From positions 1 through 64,000 of the forward strand of contig CALIDI010000018.1 in assembly GCA_938023035.1 (NCBI GenBank): a stretch of 64,000 bases of DNA, given 5' to 3'. Position 1 is the first letter of the stretch. Every line of letters begins with the position of its first letter. The stretch is from an uncultured Leptolyngbyaceae cyanobacterium (GTDB taxonomy: Bacteria; Cyanobacteriota; Cyanobacteriia; Leptolyngbyales; Leptolyngbyaceae). A model generated the notes under the pieces. That model was not told the origin of the DNA and searched no databases. It saw only the letters and a program-made list of their open reading frames with translations. This document shows positions 29,239-38,357 of this stretch, piece after piece. Both the position numbers and the translations under genes were made by a program.

Positions 29239-29268
29239 GGGCTTCCGGCTCGAGACGGAGGCCCTTTT
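29239..29268 (+). terminator. Rho-independent terminator of the PEP-CTERM gene
   Basis: GGGCTTCC pairs with GGAGGCCC (one mismatch) around a 9-base loop and is followed by TTTT on the plus strand, about 110 bp after the stop codon. Confidence 0.6.
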
Positions 29269-29297
29269 AAAGCAGCTTTAATACGGCCAAACAACAA

Positions 29298-29329
29298 ACA
29301 GCCCTCTTCCCTACAGGGGGGAGGGCTGT
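29298..29329 (-). terminator. Terminator downstream of lrtA/hpf
   Basis: ACAGCCCTC at 29298-29306 is the exact complement of GAGGGCTGT at 29321-29329. Read on the minus strand, the hairpin is followed by TTGTTGTTTGG, a suitable U-rich tail, about 35 bp after the lrtA stop. Confidence 0.65.
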
Positions 29330-29364
29330 CTTGGCAATCAACTCCAGACAATAACTCAAGAACC

Positions 29365-30033
29365 TTAACGGGTGTGATTCGCAGAATTGCCAGCCCCAGT
29401 GGAATGGTGTTTACCACTACCCGTCTCGTGGTGAGACGAACCATTTCCATTCCGATGACCATTGACAAACCGCGGCTGCAAGAGGCCATAGCCCCCATGA
29501 TTGCGTTCGTAAACGACATTAATGTCGTTTGTTTCTGCATTTAGAAACATATAGAAATCATGGTCAATTAATTCCAACTGTTCTAAAGCCTCATGCACTG
29601 TCATGGGCGGCATCGCAAAGTATTTTGTACGCAGCACTTGCTCTGGTAATTTAGGGGCAAGGTCACCGACTAAGTCGGTCACCACTGGATGATCACTTAG
29701 GGCTGCTGCTGTCTTCAAAGGGTTCTGTTGTTTGGATTGGCGTTTCTCCTTATATTTGCGTAATTTGCGCGCAATCTTGTCCGCAACCATATCGATACTG
29801 GCATAGAGATTTTCGCTGCTCTCTTCAGCCCGTACAACAGCTCCATTGAGATAAAGGGTCACCTCTGCGGTTTGGCTCGAGGTAATCCGAGGGTTCCGGG
29901 CAACAGATAGGCTGATATCGACTTCCGTCATTAAATGTTGAAAATGATTCACGGCCTTTTCAATTTTTTGAGTCACATATTCATGGATTGCTTCTGTGAT
30001 CTCAATATTTTTGCCCTGGATAACAAGCTTCAT
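29365..30033 (-). CDS. hpf: Long-form ribosome hibernation promoting factor (LrtA/HPF)
   Basis: 222 residues from ATG 30033 with a strong GGAGG. The N-terminal S30AE/YfiA domain (1-105) is [20 protein letters not shown] through [15 protein letters not shown]. The C-terminal dimerisation domain (135-190) has [30 protein letters not shown]-like spacing and [17 protein letters not shown] low-complexity His/Asn/Gly tail (190-222) is added. The long form pairs 70S ribosomes into inactive 100S dimers. In cyanobacteria the homolog is lrtA, whose transcript accumulates in darkness and is stabilised through its leader (established for a Synechococcus strain). The leader here carries repeated motifs, described separately. 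Confidence 0.95.
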   Translation of the reverse strand: MKLVIQGKNIEITEAIHEYVTQKIEKAVNHFQHLMTEVDISLSVARNPRITSSQTAEVTLYLNGAVVRAEESSENLYASIDMVADKIARKLRKYKEKRQSKQQNPLKTAAALSDHPVVTDLVGDLAPKLPEQVLRTKYFAMPPMTVHEALEQLELIDHDFYMFLNAETNDINVVYERNHGGYGLLQPRFVNGHRNGNGSSHHETGSGKHHSTGAGNSANHTR

Positions 30034-30255
30034 GGAGTTTCCTCCCGAAATTAAGTAGTGAGTTGTGACTTAACCCGTCTTTATCTGGGTTGTAACTTAA
30101 CCCTATCACTTTGTATTCTGGCCGACCTCTTCTTTGAGAATGTGTTGCAGAGCTTGATAATTCTTGATTTGAAATCAACAGACGGGGTGATGATTTTAGC
30201 CGTAAAGTGAGTCACCATAAAAAACGGTGGGTCATACTTAATCAGCATTGCTGTA
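30034..30255 (-). promoter_or_regulatory. lrtA leader with a duplicated 15-mer
   Basis: GTTGTGACTTAACCC (30062-30076) and GTTGTAACTTAACCC (30089-30103) are direct repeats with one mismatch, 27 bp apart. Between them AACCC and GGGTT can pair. The region is shared with the divergent lipB gene, so promoters for both must lie here. Since lrtA mRNA is known to be light-regulated through its leader, these repeats are candidate regulatory elements (inference). Confidence 0.45.
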
Positions 30256-30912
30256 ATGGGTCGATGTGATTTGCAGGTCTTTGGGATTGTGCCCTATCAA
30301 GAGGCGTGGGCCTGGCAGCGATCGCTCGTAGACCAGCGGAAGGCCGATGCAAGCCTACCGGATGTGCTGATGTTGCTTGAACATCCCCCCGTTTATACCC
30401 TCGGCCAGGGTTCTGATTGGCGGTTTCTCAAGTTTGACCGAGCCAATTCTCGCCATGAGGTTGTGCAGATTGAGCGGGGCGGGGAAGTCACCTACCATTG
30501 CCCTGGTCAACTGGTCGGCTATCCTATTCTCAATCTGCATCGCTACCGGATGGATTTGCACTGGTATCTCCGTCAGTTGGAAGAGGTCCTGATCCAGGCT
30601 TTGGTACCCTTTGGACTTAAGGGAGAACGCATTGATGGGATGACCGGAGTATGGGTGGGGGGGGTCAAAGTCGCAGCCATTGGGATCAAGGTCAGCCGCT
30701 GGGTGACAATGCATGGGTTTGCCCTCAATGTTTGCCCTGACCTATCTGGGTTCCAGCGGATTGTACCCTGTGGCATTGCCGATCGCCCCGTCGGCAGTCT
30801 AGCCCAATTTTTGCCCAATATCACTCTAGAGCAAGTGCGATCGCGGGTGATCTTGGCGTTTGCTGAGGTTTTTCAGGTGGAGTGGTCTGCATTGAATCCA
30901 GGGTTACTCTAA
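30256..30912 (+). CDS. lipB: Octanoyltransferase LipB
   Basis: 218 residues from ATG 30256. LipB motifs: [53 protein letters not shown] and [10 protein letters not shown]. The catalytic cysteine is C172 in IVPCGI and the lysine is K138 or K145 in [10 protein letters not shown]. It moves octanoyl groups from acyl carrier protein to lipoyl-dependent apoproteins (pyruvate dehydrogenase E2, glycine cleavage H protein) in the cytoplasm. It is divergent from lrtA. No lipA is visible in the window. Confidence 0.96.
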   Translation: MGRCDLQVFGIVPYQEAWAWQRSLVDQRKADASLPDVLMLLEHPPVYTLGQGSDWRFLKFDRANSRHEVVQIERGGEVTYHCPGQLVGYPILNLHRYRMDLHWYLRQLEEVLIQALVPFGLKGERIDGMTGVWVGGVKVAAIGIKVSRWVTMHGFALNVCPDLSGFQRIVPCGIADRPVGSLAQFLPNITLEQVRSRVILAFAEVFQVEWSALNPGLL

Positions 30913-31006
30913 CCCCACGTCAGCGCATCAGCCAGGGTCGGGGCGTGGATCTCTTTCAAAGACTGAATCTTCTTAGAATGGAGGTAACAACAGCGTTTGG
31001 GTAAAG

Positions 31007-31318
31007 ATGATGCAGCAACCCTTCTTACTTAAAGGCGTTGGTCTAGCTTTTCTCGTTGGTGGTGGCTTTGCCGCGCCAGCGATCGCCGCGCCAGACATTA
31101 GCCCTCCCCGGCTGCCTCGCTCCATAGTGCAGGATTTAACCCGCATTGACTCGCAAGATTTCTTCCGGCAGGGGCGTTTACAGTTTGAGCAACAAATCCA
31201 CCAACACCAACAACGCCGACGCACCCCCACCCCTGACTTGCTTAAAATTGGCCCGGGCGTGGGTCGCTCAGTTGAAACAAGCCCCCTTGAGCGGCTATCG
31301 TCCCCCTCGAAAGAGTAA
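31007..31318 (+). CDS. Small secreted protein, unknown function
   Basis: 103 residues. An N-terminal signal peptide (LLKGVGLAFLVGGGFAAPAIA, cleavage near AIAAPD) is followed by a short polar, Gln/Arg/Pro-rich chain (QFEQQIHQHQQRRR) without known domains. ATG 31007 is followed by a second ATG, and only a weak ribosome-binding site is present. It follows lipB by 94 bp on the same strand. The signal peptide and same-strand context make it more likely real than chance. Confidence 0.55.
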   Translation: MMQQPFLLKGVGLAFLVGGGFAAPAIAAPDISPPRLPRSIVQDLTRIDSQDFFRQGRLQFEQQIHQHQQRRRTPTPDLLKIGPGVGRSVETSPLERLSSPSKE

Positions 31319-31351
31319 TCCATCAAGCCTCTAGGCTTGCTCCTCCAGTGC

Positions 31352-31708
31352 TTAGTTGACGGATCCTTGCTGAAACAGGCGCTCAAACTCATTTTGTAGC
31401 GATCGCGCAGAGCCTAGGCGAGATACCATCAGGCTCTGCGCCCCGGCATCACGAAGGCGCAGCTTCCAGTAATGAATCCTGTCAGCATTGTTGACCCAAA
31501 ATTGAATGACTGTGTGAACGGCCTGATCCCATTCCCAGCCGTTTTTGAGGGTAACCGGCTCCATCACATCTAATACAGCATCCAGAGTACAGGTAAAAGA
31601 ACCGAGATACTCCACTCCCGTGTTAGCTGACTTTTGTGAAACGCTTTGCTGATGCTGAAAGAAATGAATGACTGGCGTAACGCCTAAAATCTCAAAGGTG
31701 TAGGACAT
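31352..31708 (-). CDS. Conserved hypothetical protein
   Basis: 118 residues from ATG 31708 (MSYTFEILGVTPVIHFFQHQ); the nine residues open upstream are unlikely. The chain is mixed alpha/beta, rich in aromatic residues, and has WVNNADRIHYWKLRLRDAG near residue 85. It is compact, without signal or membrane segment. The sequence looks like a conserved cyanobacterial protein, but no named family is recognised. It converges on the small secreted-protein gene with a 33-bp gap. Confidence 0.65.
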   Translation of the reverse strand: MSYTFEILGVTPVIHFFQHQQSVSQKSANTGVEYLGSFTCTLDAVLDVMEPVTLKNGWEWDQAVHTVIQFWVNNADRIHYWKLRLRDAGAQSLMVSRLGSARSLQNEFERLFQQGSVN

Positions 31709-32097
31709 ATCTAACCACTGTATAGAAAACAACAAGAAAGATTTAAGAGCGAATTTTAATGAAGCTAAGCAAAGATCGACATGTATTTGTAAAGCAGTCT
31801 TAACCCTTTAGTGCTAAGAGCAGGAGAGTGCTAAGGAGTGAAAACTCATCAAAAAGTAAGCGTTAAAAGTTTAAGCTAGCTTTCAGTAGAGCTTTCTCAT
31901 TTTCAATTTGCATTTTGAAGGGCGTTATGCGTGTTGATCTCTTAGTTTGAGGTTTGACAAGCCTAAGATTGACTTAAATCACCTCCAGCCGCTACCCCAC
32001 AGCGAAAACCTAGAATCCTTTGACTCAACCCAGCCAACGGAGTCTAACCGAAGTCCACACTCAGTTGGCTGGCTGCCCGCTTTCCCCTTGATTCTCT

Positions 32098-33393
32098 ATG
32101 GCCTACTCAATTGGCATTGACTTTGGCACCTCTGGTGTGCGACTAGCCGTGATTGATCCGCAGGGCTACCTGCATTTTCAGGAAAGTTACTCATTTCCGC
32201 CCTCTGTATCAGATTGGGCCACCAGTTGGCGTACGGCCTTGTTCGACCTGTTGGCCACAATCCCTTTAAAGTATCGTCAGGAGGCTAGGGCGATCGCCAT
32301 TGATGGCACATCCTCCACCATAGTGCTTTGCGATCAAGTTGGGCAGCCCTTGGGGGATATTTTGCTCTATCACGACGGGCGAGGTCAGGAAGTCTTACCT
32401 CAGTTAGAAGACCGGTTGAGATCCTATCCAGATGCCCCCCCAAAAGAGATTGTGCTAAGTGCAACCTCCAGTCTGACCAAGTTGCTATGGTTTAGCCGCC
32501 AGCCCTACTTTGCCCAGGCTCATTACCTGCTGCATCAGGCAGATTGGTTGGGGTTTTTACTGCATGGACAGTTGGGAATTACGGATTACCACAACGCCTT
32601 AAAACTCGGCTATGACGTTCAGAGTTTGACGTATCCTGCCTGGATGGCAGAAGTTCTGGCCTCACTGGCGCAGCCAATTGAGCCAACATTATTACCAAAG
32701 GTTGTCCCTCCTGGGCAGGCGATCGCCCCCCTACAAGCCAACATTGCGGCGCAATTGAGCATACCCAGCGAGTGTCAGGTTTGCGCCGGCACAACCGATA
32801 GCATTGCCGCTTTTCTGGCAAGCAGAGCCAACCAACCTGGAGTCGGCGTCACCTCCCTTGGTTCAACCCTGGTGTTGAAGCTGCTCAGTAAAGCACCTGT
32901 CAGTAGCCGCGCCCATGGTATCTACAGTCATCGTTTGGGGAGCCTGTGGTTAGTAGGAGGTGCCTCTAATACAGGCGGGGCCGTACTCAAACATTTTTTT
33001 ACCCCCACAGAACTCGCCACTCTCAGCGCCCAGATGGATCCGCAACAACCCAGTCCATTCAACTACTACCCGCTTCTGCAACCAGGGGAGCGCTTCCCCA
33101 TCAACGACCCCTATTTTCTCCCCCGCATAGAACCACGCCCAGAGAATCCCGTGGCTTTTTTACAGGGCTTATTAGAGGGAATCGCTCGCATTGAAGCCAA
33201 GGGTTACCAACTTTTAGTCGATCTGGGTGCTAGCCCCTTGCAACAGGTACTGACCGCTGGTGGCGGAGCCACTAACCAAACCTGGCTAGCCATTCGCAGG
33301 CGCTGGTTAGGAGTTCCGGTCGCCCAGACTGAATACACCGAAGCCGCCTATGGCACCGCCTTGCTTGCAGGCAAGATAACACAACCGACATGA
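32098..33393 (+). CDS. FGGY-family sugar kinase (cyanobacterial/plant D-ribulose kinase type)
   Basis: 431 residues from ATG 32098. The ASKHA fold is shown by the phosphate-1 motif MAYSIGIDFGTSGVRLAVID, IAIDGTSST, the catalytic aspartate in CAGTTDSIAAFLAS, and the adenosine-site motif LTAGGGATNQTWLAIRRR. At about 430 residues it is shorter than bacterial xylulokinases and resembles the cyanobacterial homologs of plant XK-1, for which D-ribulose kinase activity has been reported. It would return free ribulose to the Calvin cycle. It is single, with no arabinose or xylose genes nearby. The 389 bp upstream (31709-32097) hold no gene. Confidence 0.88.
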   Translation: MAYSIGIDFGTSGVRLAVIDPQGYLHFQESYSFPPSVSDWATSWRTALFDLLATIPLKYRQEARAIAIDGTSSTIVLCDQVGQPLGDILLYHDGRGQEVLPQLEDRLRSYPDAPPKEIVLSATSSLTKLLWFSRQPYFAQAHYLLHQADWLGFLLHGQLGITDYHNALKLGYDVQSLTYPAWMAEVLASLAQPIEPTLLPKVVPPGQAIAPLQANIAAQLSIPSECQVCAGTTDSIAAFLASRANQPGVGVTSLGSTLVLKLLSKAPVSSRAHGIYSHRLGSLWLVGGASNTGGAVLKHFFTPTELATLSAQMDPQQPSPFNYYPLLQPGERFPINDPYFLPRIEPRPENPVAFLQGLLEGIARIEAKGYQLLVDLGASPLQQVLTAGGGATNQTWLAIRRRWLGVPVAQTEYTEAAYGTALLAGKITQPT

Positions 33394-33804
33394 TCGCCTT
33401 TACAGAAAAGTAGATGGGATAAGCTAAAAGAGTTGGCGGAAAAATATATATAGGAATTTGGAAAGGCTAAATGGTAACGCTTATATTAATAAGTAATCCC
33501 TGACACTTACCTGAATCGGGATTGATAGCCATCTATAATATACCCCAGATAACTAGGTGCAGAGTTGAGCTTACTAAGACCTAGAATTGAATCACCCAAC
33601 TGGTAGTAAGCCCCTTCTCATGAGTCAGATTTCAACTTTGGGTAATCAACCAGAATTGTCAGGCTGAAATATTCCCTAAGGATAATATAAGGATGATAGG
33701 TGGGTCATTCCCGATAAAACCCTGATTTGATTGATACATTTTTCATCACTATAGAGACTATAAAGTATTGTGCCCATTAGCCGGGATTTGAAGGAAACCA
33801 GACT
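33394..33804. other. A/T-rich gene-free stretch upstream of the PP2C gene
   Basis: No ORF, repeat or hairpin stands out. It probably carries the PP2C promoter; a TTGATA with TATAGA/TATAAA downstream (33732-33765) is seen, but the spacing is not optimal. Confidence 0.35.
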
Positions 33805-35763
33805 ATGCTCGTCTGCTCACAATGTGGATTTGAAAACCCCACTAGTAACAAGTTTTGCCAAGAGTGCGGTGCTTCATTAACCCAAAATACTTGTTCTGAG
33901 TGTGGTAGTTTGGTTCCTTTTGAGGCGCTCAATTGCCAGTCTTGTGGCGCAATGTCAGGTGTGGTGTGGCGAGCAATTCTTTCTGGTGTGCCTAAAACAA
34001 ACGAAACTGCTACTAGTATGCTTGCAGGTGGCTACCTGGATTCGACCGAGCGCTACCGACTCCTGAAAGCATCCTCAGAAAGCCCTGAGATACCGCAGCA
34101 AATACAGGTGATTGATTGTCGCCCTTTGCAATTGTCTTTGCTAGAGTCTTTGGCTCGTCAAGAAGCGGAGGAAGCTGGCAGTGGCTTCAGTGTCAATGCC
34201 CTTGCCGTACCAACTAGTGCAAAACCCTATTTAGAGCTGGGTAGTCAGTTTCAACATGCGATTCCGGCTATCCACGATGCCTGGTATCAGGATGGGCAAG
34301 AAATTTTGTTGCTAGAAGACCGTAGCGGTCTGCCTAAACTAATTGAGCTGTGGAAAGACAGCTCTCTTGAAATGGCACAACTCCAGGTCTTGCAATGGAT
34401 GTATGAAATGGCAGAGCTATGGGAGGCGTTGGCCAGTTGGCAATGTCAGCAAAGCCTGCTAGAGCTGGAAAATCTGTGCATCGGGGATGATGATGCCCTC
34501 TGTGTACAGCGACTCTACTTCAACCCAGCGGGCGTTGAGTTTACTCTGACCGACTTAGGGCGAGTCTGGCTGCGTCTATTTGATGAGTCTCAGCGGACTC
34601 ATTTTGGTGATATTTCACTTCTATTAGCGGATATCAATCAGGGAAAAGTTGCTACCTTTGAGGAGTTACGCTCGCGGATCGAGGCGATCGCCCACGAGTT
34701 GCAAATAGAGTCCCCCGCGACTTCAGAGTTTGCGAGTTTTGCTGATATGACAGATGACGATGCTATGGATACGGATACAGACGATTTGCCAGTCACCGCT
34801 GTCCCCTCGCCGAATGCTGAGCAATCTGCCGCCATAACACACTTAGAGGGACCAGGAGTCTTCTCATCAGAAGAAGACTCTGAATCAGACAGCGACCCGA
34901 CAATTGTATTGCCGATGCAACTGTTTAGTCTGGATGATGTCGGGCGGACGGATGTGGGGCGCCAGCGACGGCACAATGAAGACTATTTTGGCATTGAAAC
35001 GCAAGTAACTCGCATCGAAAGCCCTTCTGGTCGAACCATCCATGCCCGTAATCTTTACATTCTCTGTGATGGCATGGGTGGTCAGGCCGACGGAGAAGTA
35101 GCTAGTGCAATGGCAGTCGATACGCTCCGCCGCTTCTTTCGGCAACACTGGCAAAAGCATCCATTTACGGAAGGCAGCAAACTTCCCACATCAGAAGTGA
35201 TTCATGAGGCGATTTTGCAAGCAAATAAAGCCATTTATGCTGTCAATCAGCAAAATGCCCGCTCCGGTATTGGGCGTATGGGTACGACTCTGGTGATGGC
35301 ATTAATTTCAGACACAGAAGCGGCGATCGCCCATGTGGGAGACAGTCGTATCTACCGCTACACCCGTAAACGCGGTTTAGAACAGCTCACTGTTGATCAT
35401 GAAGTGGGGCAGCGCGAAATTCAACGGGGGGTTGATCCAGATATTGCCTATGCCCGCCCTGATGCCTACCAACTAACTCAAGCCCTTGGCCCCCGCGACG
35501 AAAACTTCGTTAAGCCAGATATTCACTACTTTGAGCTGAATGAAGATGCGCTCTTGTTGCTCTGTTCTGATGGACTTTCCGACAATGACCTATTAGAGAC
35601 TCACTGCAAGACGCACCTTGAACCGTTATTAAGTTCCCAGTCACACTTAGAGCAAGGAGTCAACCAACTGATCGACCTCGCCAATAAATTTAACGGACAT
35701 GACAACATTACAACTGTCATCATTCGCGCTAAGGTGCGACCCAACATGGCCCATCTTCGATAG
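33805..35763 (+). CDS. Zinc-ribbon PP2C-type serine/threonine phosphatase
   Basis: 652 residues, ATG 33805 with AAGGA upstream. Two zinc ribbons at the N-terminus use C4/C7-C18/C21 and C30/C33-C44/C47. The middle (60-310) is a helical region resembling a degenerate protein-kinase-like or adaptor segment, followed by a long acidic linker (TDDDAMDTDTDD). The C-terminal PP2C domain (about 375-645) keeps all metal-binding and catalytic motifs: RRHNEDYFG, LCDGMGGQADGE, GTTLVMAL, HVGDSRIYR, LCSDGLSDN and GHDNITTVI. It dephosphorylates Ser/Thr in the cytoplasm as partner of Hanks-type kinases, none of which lie in the window. The zinc ribbons probably recruit substrate (inference). Confidence 0.9.
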   Translation: MLVCSQCGFENPTSNKFCQECGASLTQNTCSECGSLVPFEALNCQSCGAMSGVVWRAILSGVPKTNETATSMLAGGYLDSTERYRLLKASSESPEIPQQIQVIDCRPLQLSLLESLARQEAEEAGSGFSVNALAVPTSAKPYLELGSQFQHAIPAIHDAWYQDGQEILLLEDRSGLPKLIELWKDSSLEMAQLQVLQWMYEMAELWEALASWQCQQSLLELENLCIGDDDALCVQRLYFNPAGVEFTLTDLGRVWLRLFDESQRTHFGDISLLLADINQGKVATFEELRSRIEAIAHELQIESPATSEFASFADMTDDDAMDTDTDDLPVTAVPSPNAEQSAAITHLEGPGVFSSEEDSESDSDPTIVLPMQLFSLDDVGRTDVGRQRRHNEDYFGIETQVTRIESPSGRTIHARNLYILCDGMGGQADGEVASAMAVDTLRRFFRQHWQKHPFTEGSKLPTSEVIHEAILQANKAIYAVNQQNARSGIGRMGTTLVMALISDTEAAIAHVGDSRIYRYTRKRGLEQLTVDHEVGQREIQRGVDPDIAYARPDAYQLTQALGPRDENFVKPDIHYFELNEDALLLLCSDGLSDNDLLETHCKTHLEPLLSSQSHLEQGVNQLIDLANKFNGHDNITTVIIRAKVRPNMAHLR

Positions 35764-36026
35764 GTAATGAAAGGGTCTACTAGAGCTATTGCCCTGTTTC
35801 TCATCGCAACGCTCTAGAAAGCCTAACCAGCGTTGACGGTTGAGCAGTGGGTTTTATTCTAGAGGAACTGCGATGCGACTAGTTTTCTCCTTTGATGGCA
35901 GAAGAGACTAGAGGATAAGAGTAGCTAGACCAGGCCAAAAGTTTCCGCCTTGCTGTGCTAGACTCGCCAGTTTGGCGATCGCCATAATAAAAAACTCAAG
36001 GCATTGCTGAATCAGTCTGCGATGGA

Positions 36027-36752
36027 CTAAGGAACGGGCACCTCTCGGAACTTGAGGTAGTGAAGTAACAATCGAATGGAATGTGCCAGCCTTTCTAAGG
36101 GTTTGGAATAACACAACCTCTTCCGATGTAGTCGAGCGAGATAATAGCGCAAACGAGTGTTCTCTCCTTTCGCTCTGGCCATGTAAGTCTTGGGTCACAT
36201 AAGTCTTGCTCACAATCTGGTCACCTTCTGGGATAAACCCCAGATACACCAACCATCCATCGGTGACATAAAAGTAGCACTGCCACGTTGCCACAACGAC
36301 CCATAACGGCTCAAACGTCTGGACGATCATAGCGCCCAGAACCCAGTCTCAGATCCCTTGCTTGAAGTAGTCAACTGCCATCCAGAGCCAGATTTTGTTT
36401 TTTTAGCCCCCACAAACGTTTCTAATTCGTCCAGTTCACCGACTTGAGGAACCGTTTCAGGTGCATAGGCATCCGGCAGTAATTGCCCCACTTGCTTGAC
36501 CCAAGTGATGACGGTCGTATGATGGACTCCTTTGACTCGTTCAATTGCGCGAAATCCTAATCTATTGACATACATTTAGAGGCACTCCCTCTTAAACTCA
36601 TCCAAGTATCCAGCAGGGAGAGAATAGGTACCAAAGAATTCCGTCCACATTCCTTTGCATCTATGATTTTGTTTACCTTTCTGCTTCCCGTTTTTACTAA
36701 TCCGAGTCGAGCTACATTCTGGACACTGCTTCGCTTCTCCCCCTAATTTCAT
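36027..36752 (-). pseudogene. Decayed IS1-family transposase
   Basis: Reassembled, the frame gives a zinc-ribbon N-terminus (QCPECSSTRISKNGKQKGKQ, from ATG 36752), HTH (LGFRAIERVKGVHHTTVI), the DDE domain (VGELDELETFVG, KIWLWMAVDYFKQGI, CYFYVTDGW) and the C-terminus ENTRLRYYLARLHRKRLCYS ending REVPVP. Lesions: TAA 36576-36578 after KRECL, a TGA after KQGI, and a frameshift caused by a 16-bp imperfect tandem duplication (36177-36192 and 36193-36208); removing one copy restores KTYMARAKGENTR. A further -1 shift at an A7C run after VGAKK resembles the programmed A6C slippage site of IS1 and need not be a lesion. GGCATTGCTGAATCAG at 36000-36015 is a candidate end; the other terminus is not visible. 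Confidence 0.85.
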
Positions 36753-36915
36753 AGCTCAATTACGCCGAACTCAGGACTTAAAAGGTTACTTAGGCTTACT
36801 CTTTTCAAGAGTCTAAGATCTTAAAGCGTGGCTGGCAGATCAGGAGTGCCTAACTTTCAAAAGCTCTAGAGCATTGGCTGACGATCGCCTACCTGAATCC
36901 CGTCAATATTATCTA

Positions 36916-37599
36916 TTACTCAATGATGGCTCCACGCCTCTCTAACTCATTCAAAGTAGTGGCGTGCAATCCTGAATTATTACCAAAGCGGGCGGCCTCA
37001 ACATCACAGGTGCCTAAATCAACATTGGTTAAGTTAGCCCAGCGGAGATCAGACTTCGCCAAATTAGCCCCAAACAGACTGGTATCCCGAAAATCAGCAC
37101 ATACCAAGCTCGCCGAACTTAAATCAGCGTGGGTAAACCTGGCCTCTTGTAAAATTGCATGCTCCATGATCACGCCCTTTAAGTTTGCGCGATGAAAGTC
37201 GGCATAACTAAGAGTCGCTTGTGTAAGATTTGCACCCCGCAGATCGGCCCCTACTAAAGAAGCACGAATTACCTGTGCTTTGCTTAAGTTTGCACCAGTG
37301 AGAAGGGCATTACTCAAGCGTGCACTGGTTAATTGAGCACCCACTAACCTAGCCCCCGTTAAATTGGCTCCGGTTAAATCAGTGCTAAGCAGGTTCGCTC
37401 CAGTAAAGTTTGTGGTGACGAAGATTGCTCCGACTAGGCGCTTCGCTCGTAAATCAACATTTCTTAAGTCAGCGCCAGCAAAATCTGTTAAGGGGTTAAA
37501 CCCAAAAATATCGGCTAACTCAAAAAAATCATCCGTTTTAGACTGTAAAACGCGGTTGATGCGATCGCGGAGTTCTATGGGAAGTTTCTCAGGGTCCAT
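36916..37599 (-). CDS. Pentapeptide-repeat protein
   Basis: 227 residues from ATG 37599. A short helical N-terminus (PIELRDRINRVLQSK) precedes about 28 uninterrupted A(D/N)LXX pentapeptides from residue 40 to 200 (GADLRNVDLRAK, GANLTGARLVGAQL, RANLKGVIM, KSDLRWANLTNVDL). The cap ends with LERRGAII. The repeats form a single right-handed beta-helix, usually a protein-binding or DNA-mimic scaffold; the role is unknown. No signal peptide, so cytoplasmic. It stands alone next to the IS1 remnant. Confidence 0.9.
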   Translation of the reverse strand: MDPEKLPIELRDRINRVLQSKTDDFFELADIFGFNPLTDFAGADLRNVDLRAKRLVGAIFVTTNFTGANLLSTDLTGANLTGARLVGAQLTSARLSNALLTGANLSKAQVIRASLVGADLRGANLTQATLSYADFHRANLKGVIMEHAILQEARFTHADLSSASLVCADFRDTSLFGANLAKSDLRWANLTNVDLGTCDVEAARFGNNSGLHATTLNELERRGAIIE

Positions 37600-38255
37600 G
37601 CCAACATTATCACCCAGAGAACAAATAACAAACGACTGAAATCATTACGCCAAATAATAAAATCTGCAGAGCTTAAAGAGTCATCATAGAGTGAAAGACC
37701 GATCCGAAGTTCCCTTAAACCAATCAAGCCAGCTTAACTTAAGCCTCATTAAAGTCCAGACTAGTTTTTTCTATGGAGAGACAGATTATTTTATTCGGAC
37801 TTGGCTTACGAATCTAAAAAGTTAACCCTAACGATAGTCATTTCAGCGATCGCCATCGCCACCTAATCGAAGACAACCGGGTTCAGAGGTGAGACCCATG
37901 ACTGTAAGCGTTGCCCACAGCCCCCTTAACCCCTAATGAACCCAATAACCTGGCGATAGCAATACAAAACGCATTCCTAACTAAATCCAGGTGTAAAACC
38001 CACTTAAGACATTACTAACTTCCAGTCAACCGCCAAAGGGAGGAAAGCAACACCGGCATTAACCCAAAAAAAGCACTCAATCAGGCAGCGAAACACCACA
38101 AACGAACAACTGCCAAAACATAAATGTGGATAAATGTGGCTGTAATCCCTATGAATAATCTCACTCTTGGCCACCTCTCTACTCCTCCCTGATATCCCTA
38201 AAGTTCAACCGTCTGGTAACACCAGGGAATCCCACTAGTTGATCCCTACAGTCTC
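37600..38255. other. Gene-free stretch
   Basis: About 650 bp in which I see no credible ORF, strong hairpin or tandem repeat. It lies upstream of the pentapeptide gene and downstream of the 33-residue peptide gene, both on the minus strand. Confidence 0.35.
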
Positions 38256-38357
38256 CTAAAAGACAGCCAGAACCAGAGTAATCGCCATACCAATCACCAC
38301 CATCTGTAAGGCAATGATTTCAATTAGGAACTTAACAGGTTGCCAATCTGAGCGCAT
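38256..38357 (-). CDS. 33-residue single-span membrane peptide
   Basis: ATG 38355-38357 follows directly on the TAA (38358-38360) of the upstream 63-residue gene, with no gap. The product MRSDWQPVKFLIEI-IALQMVVIGMAITLVLAVF has a charged ten-residue head and a hydrophobic helix to the C-terminus, ending at TAG 38256-38258. It does not match petG, petL, petM, petN, psb, psaM or ndh small subunits that I can recall. The exact stop/start juxtaposition suggests translational coupling and argues against chance. Function unknown. Confidence 0.6.
   Translation of the reverse strand: MRSDWQPVKFLIEIIALQMVVIGMAITLVLAVF

Noticed and set aside
35908-36150. Downstream part of a 140-codon ORF in the IS1 remnant
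   Set aside because: After the 16-bp duplication the frame is shifted; the genuine C-terminus (LARLHRKRLCYS...) ends at 36027 in another frame.
36923-37639. Plus-strand ORFs opposite the pentapeptide protein
   Set aside because: Pentapeptide repeat DNA leaves the opposite frame open; the real product is the minus-strand A(D/N)LXX protein.
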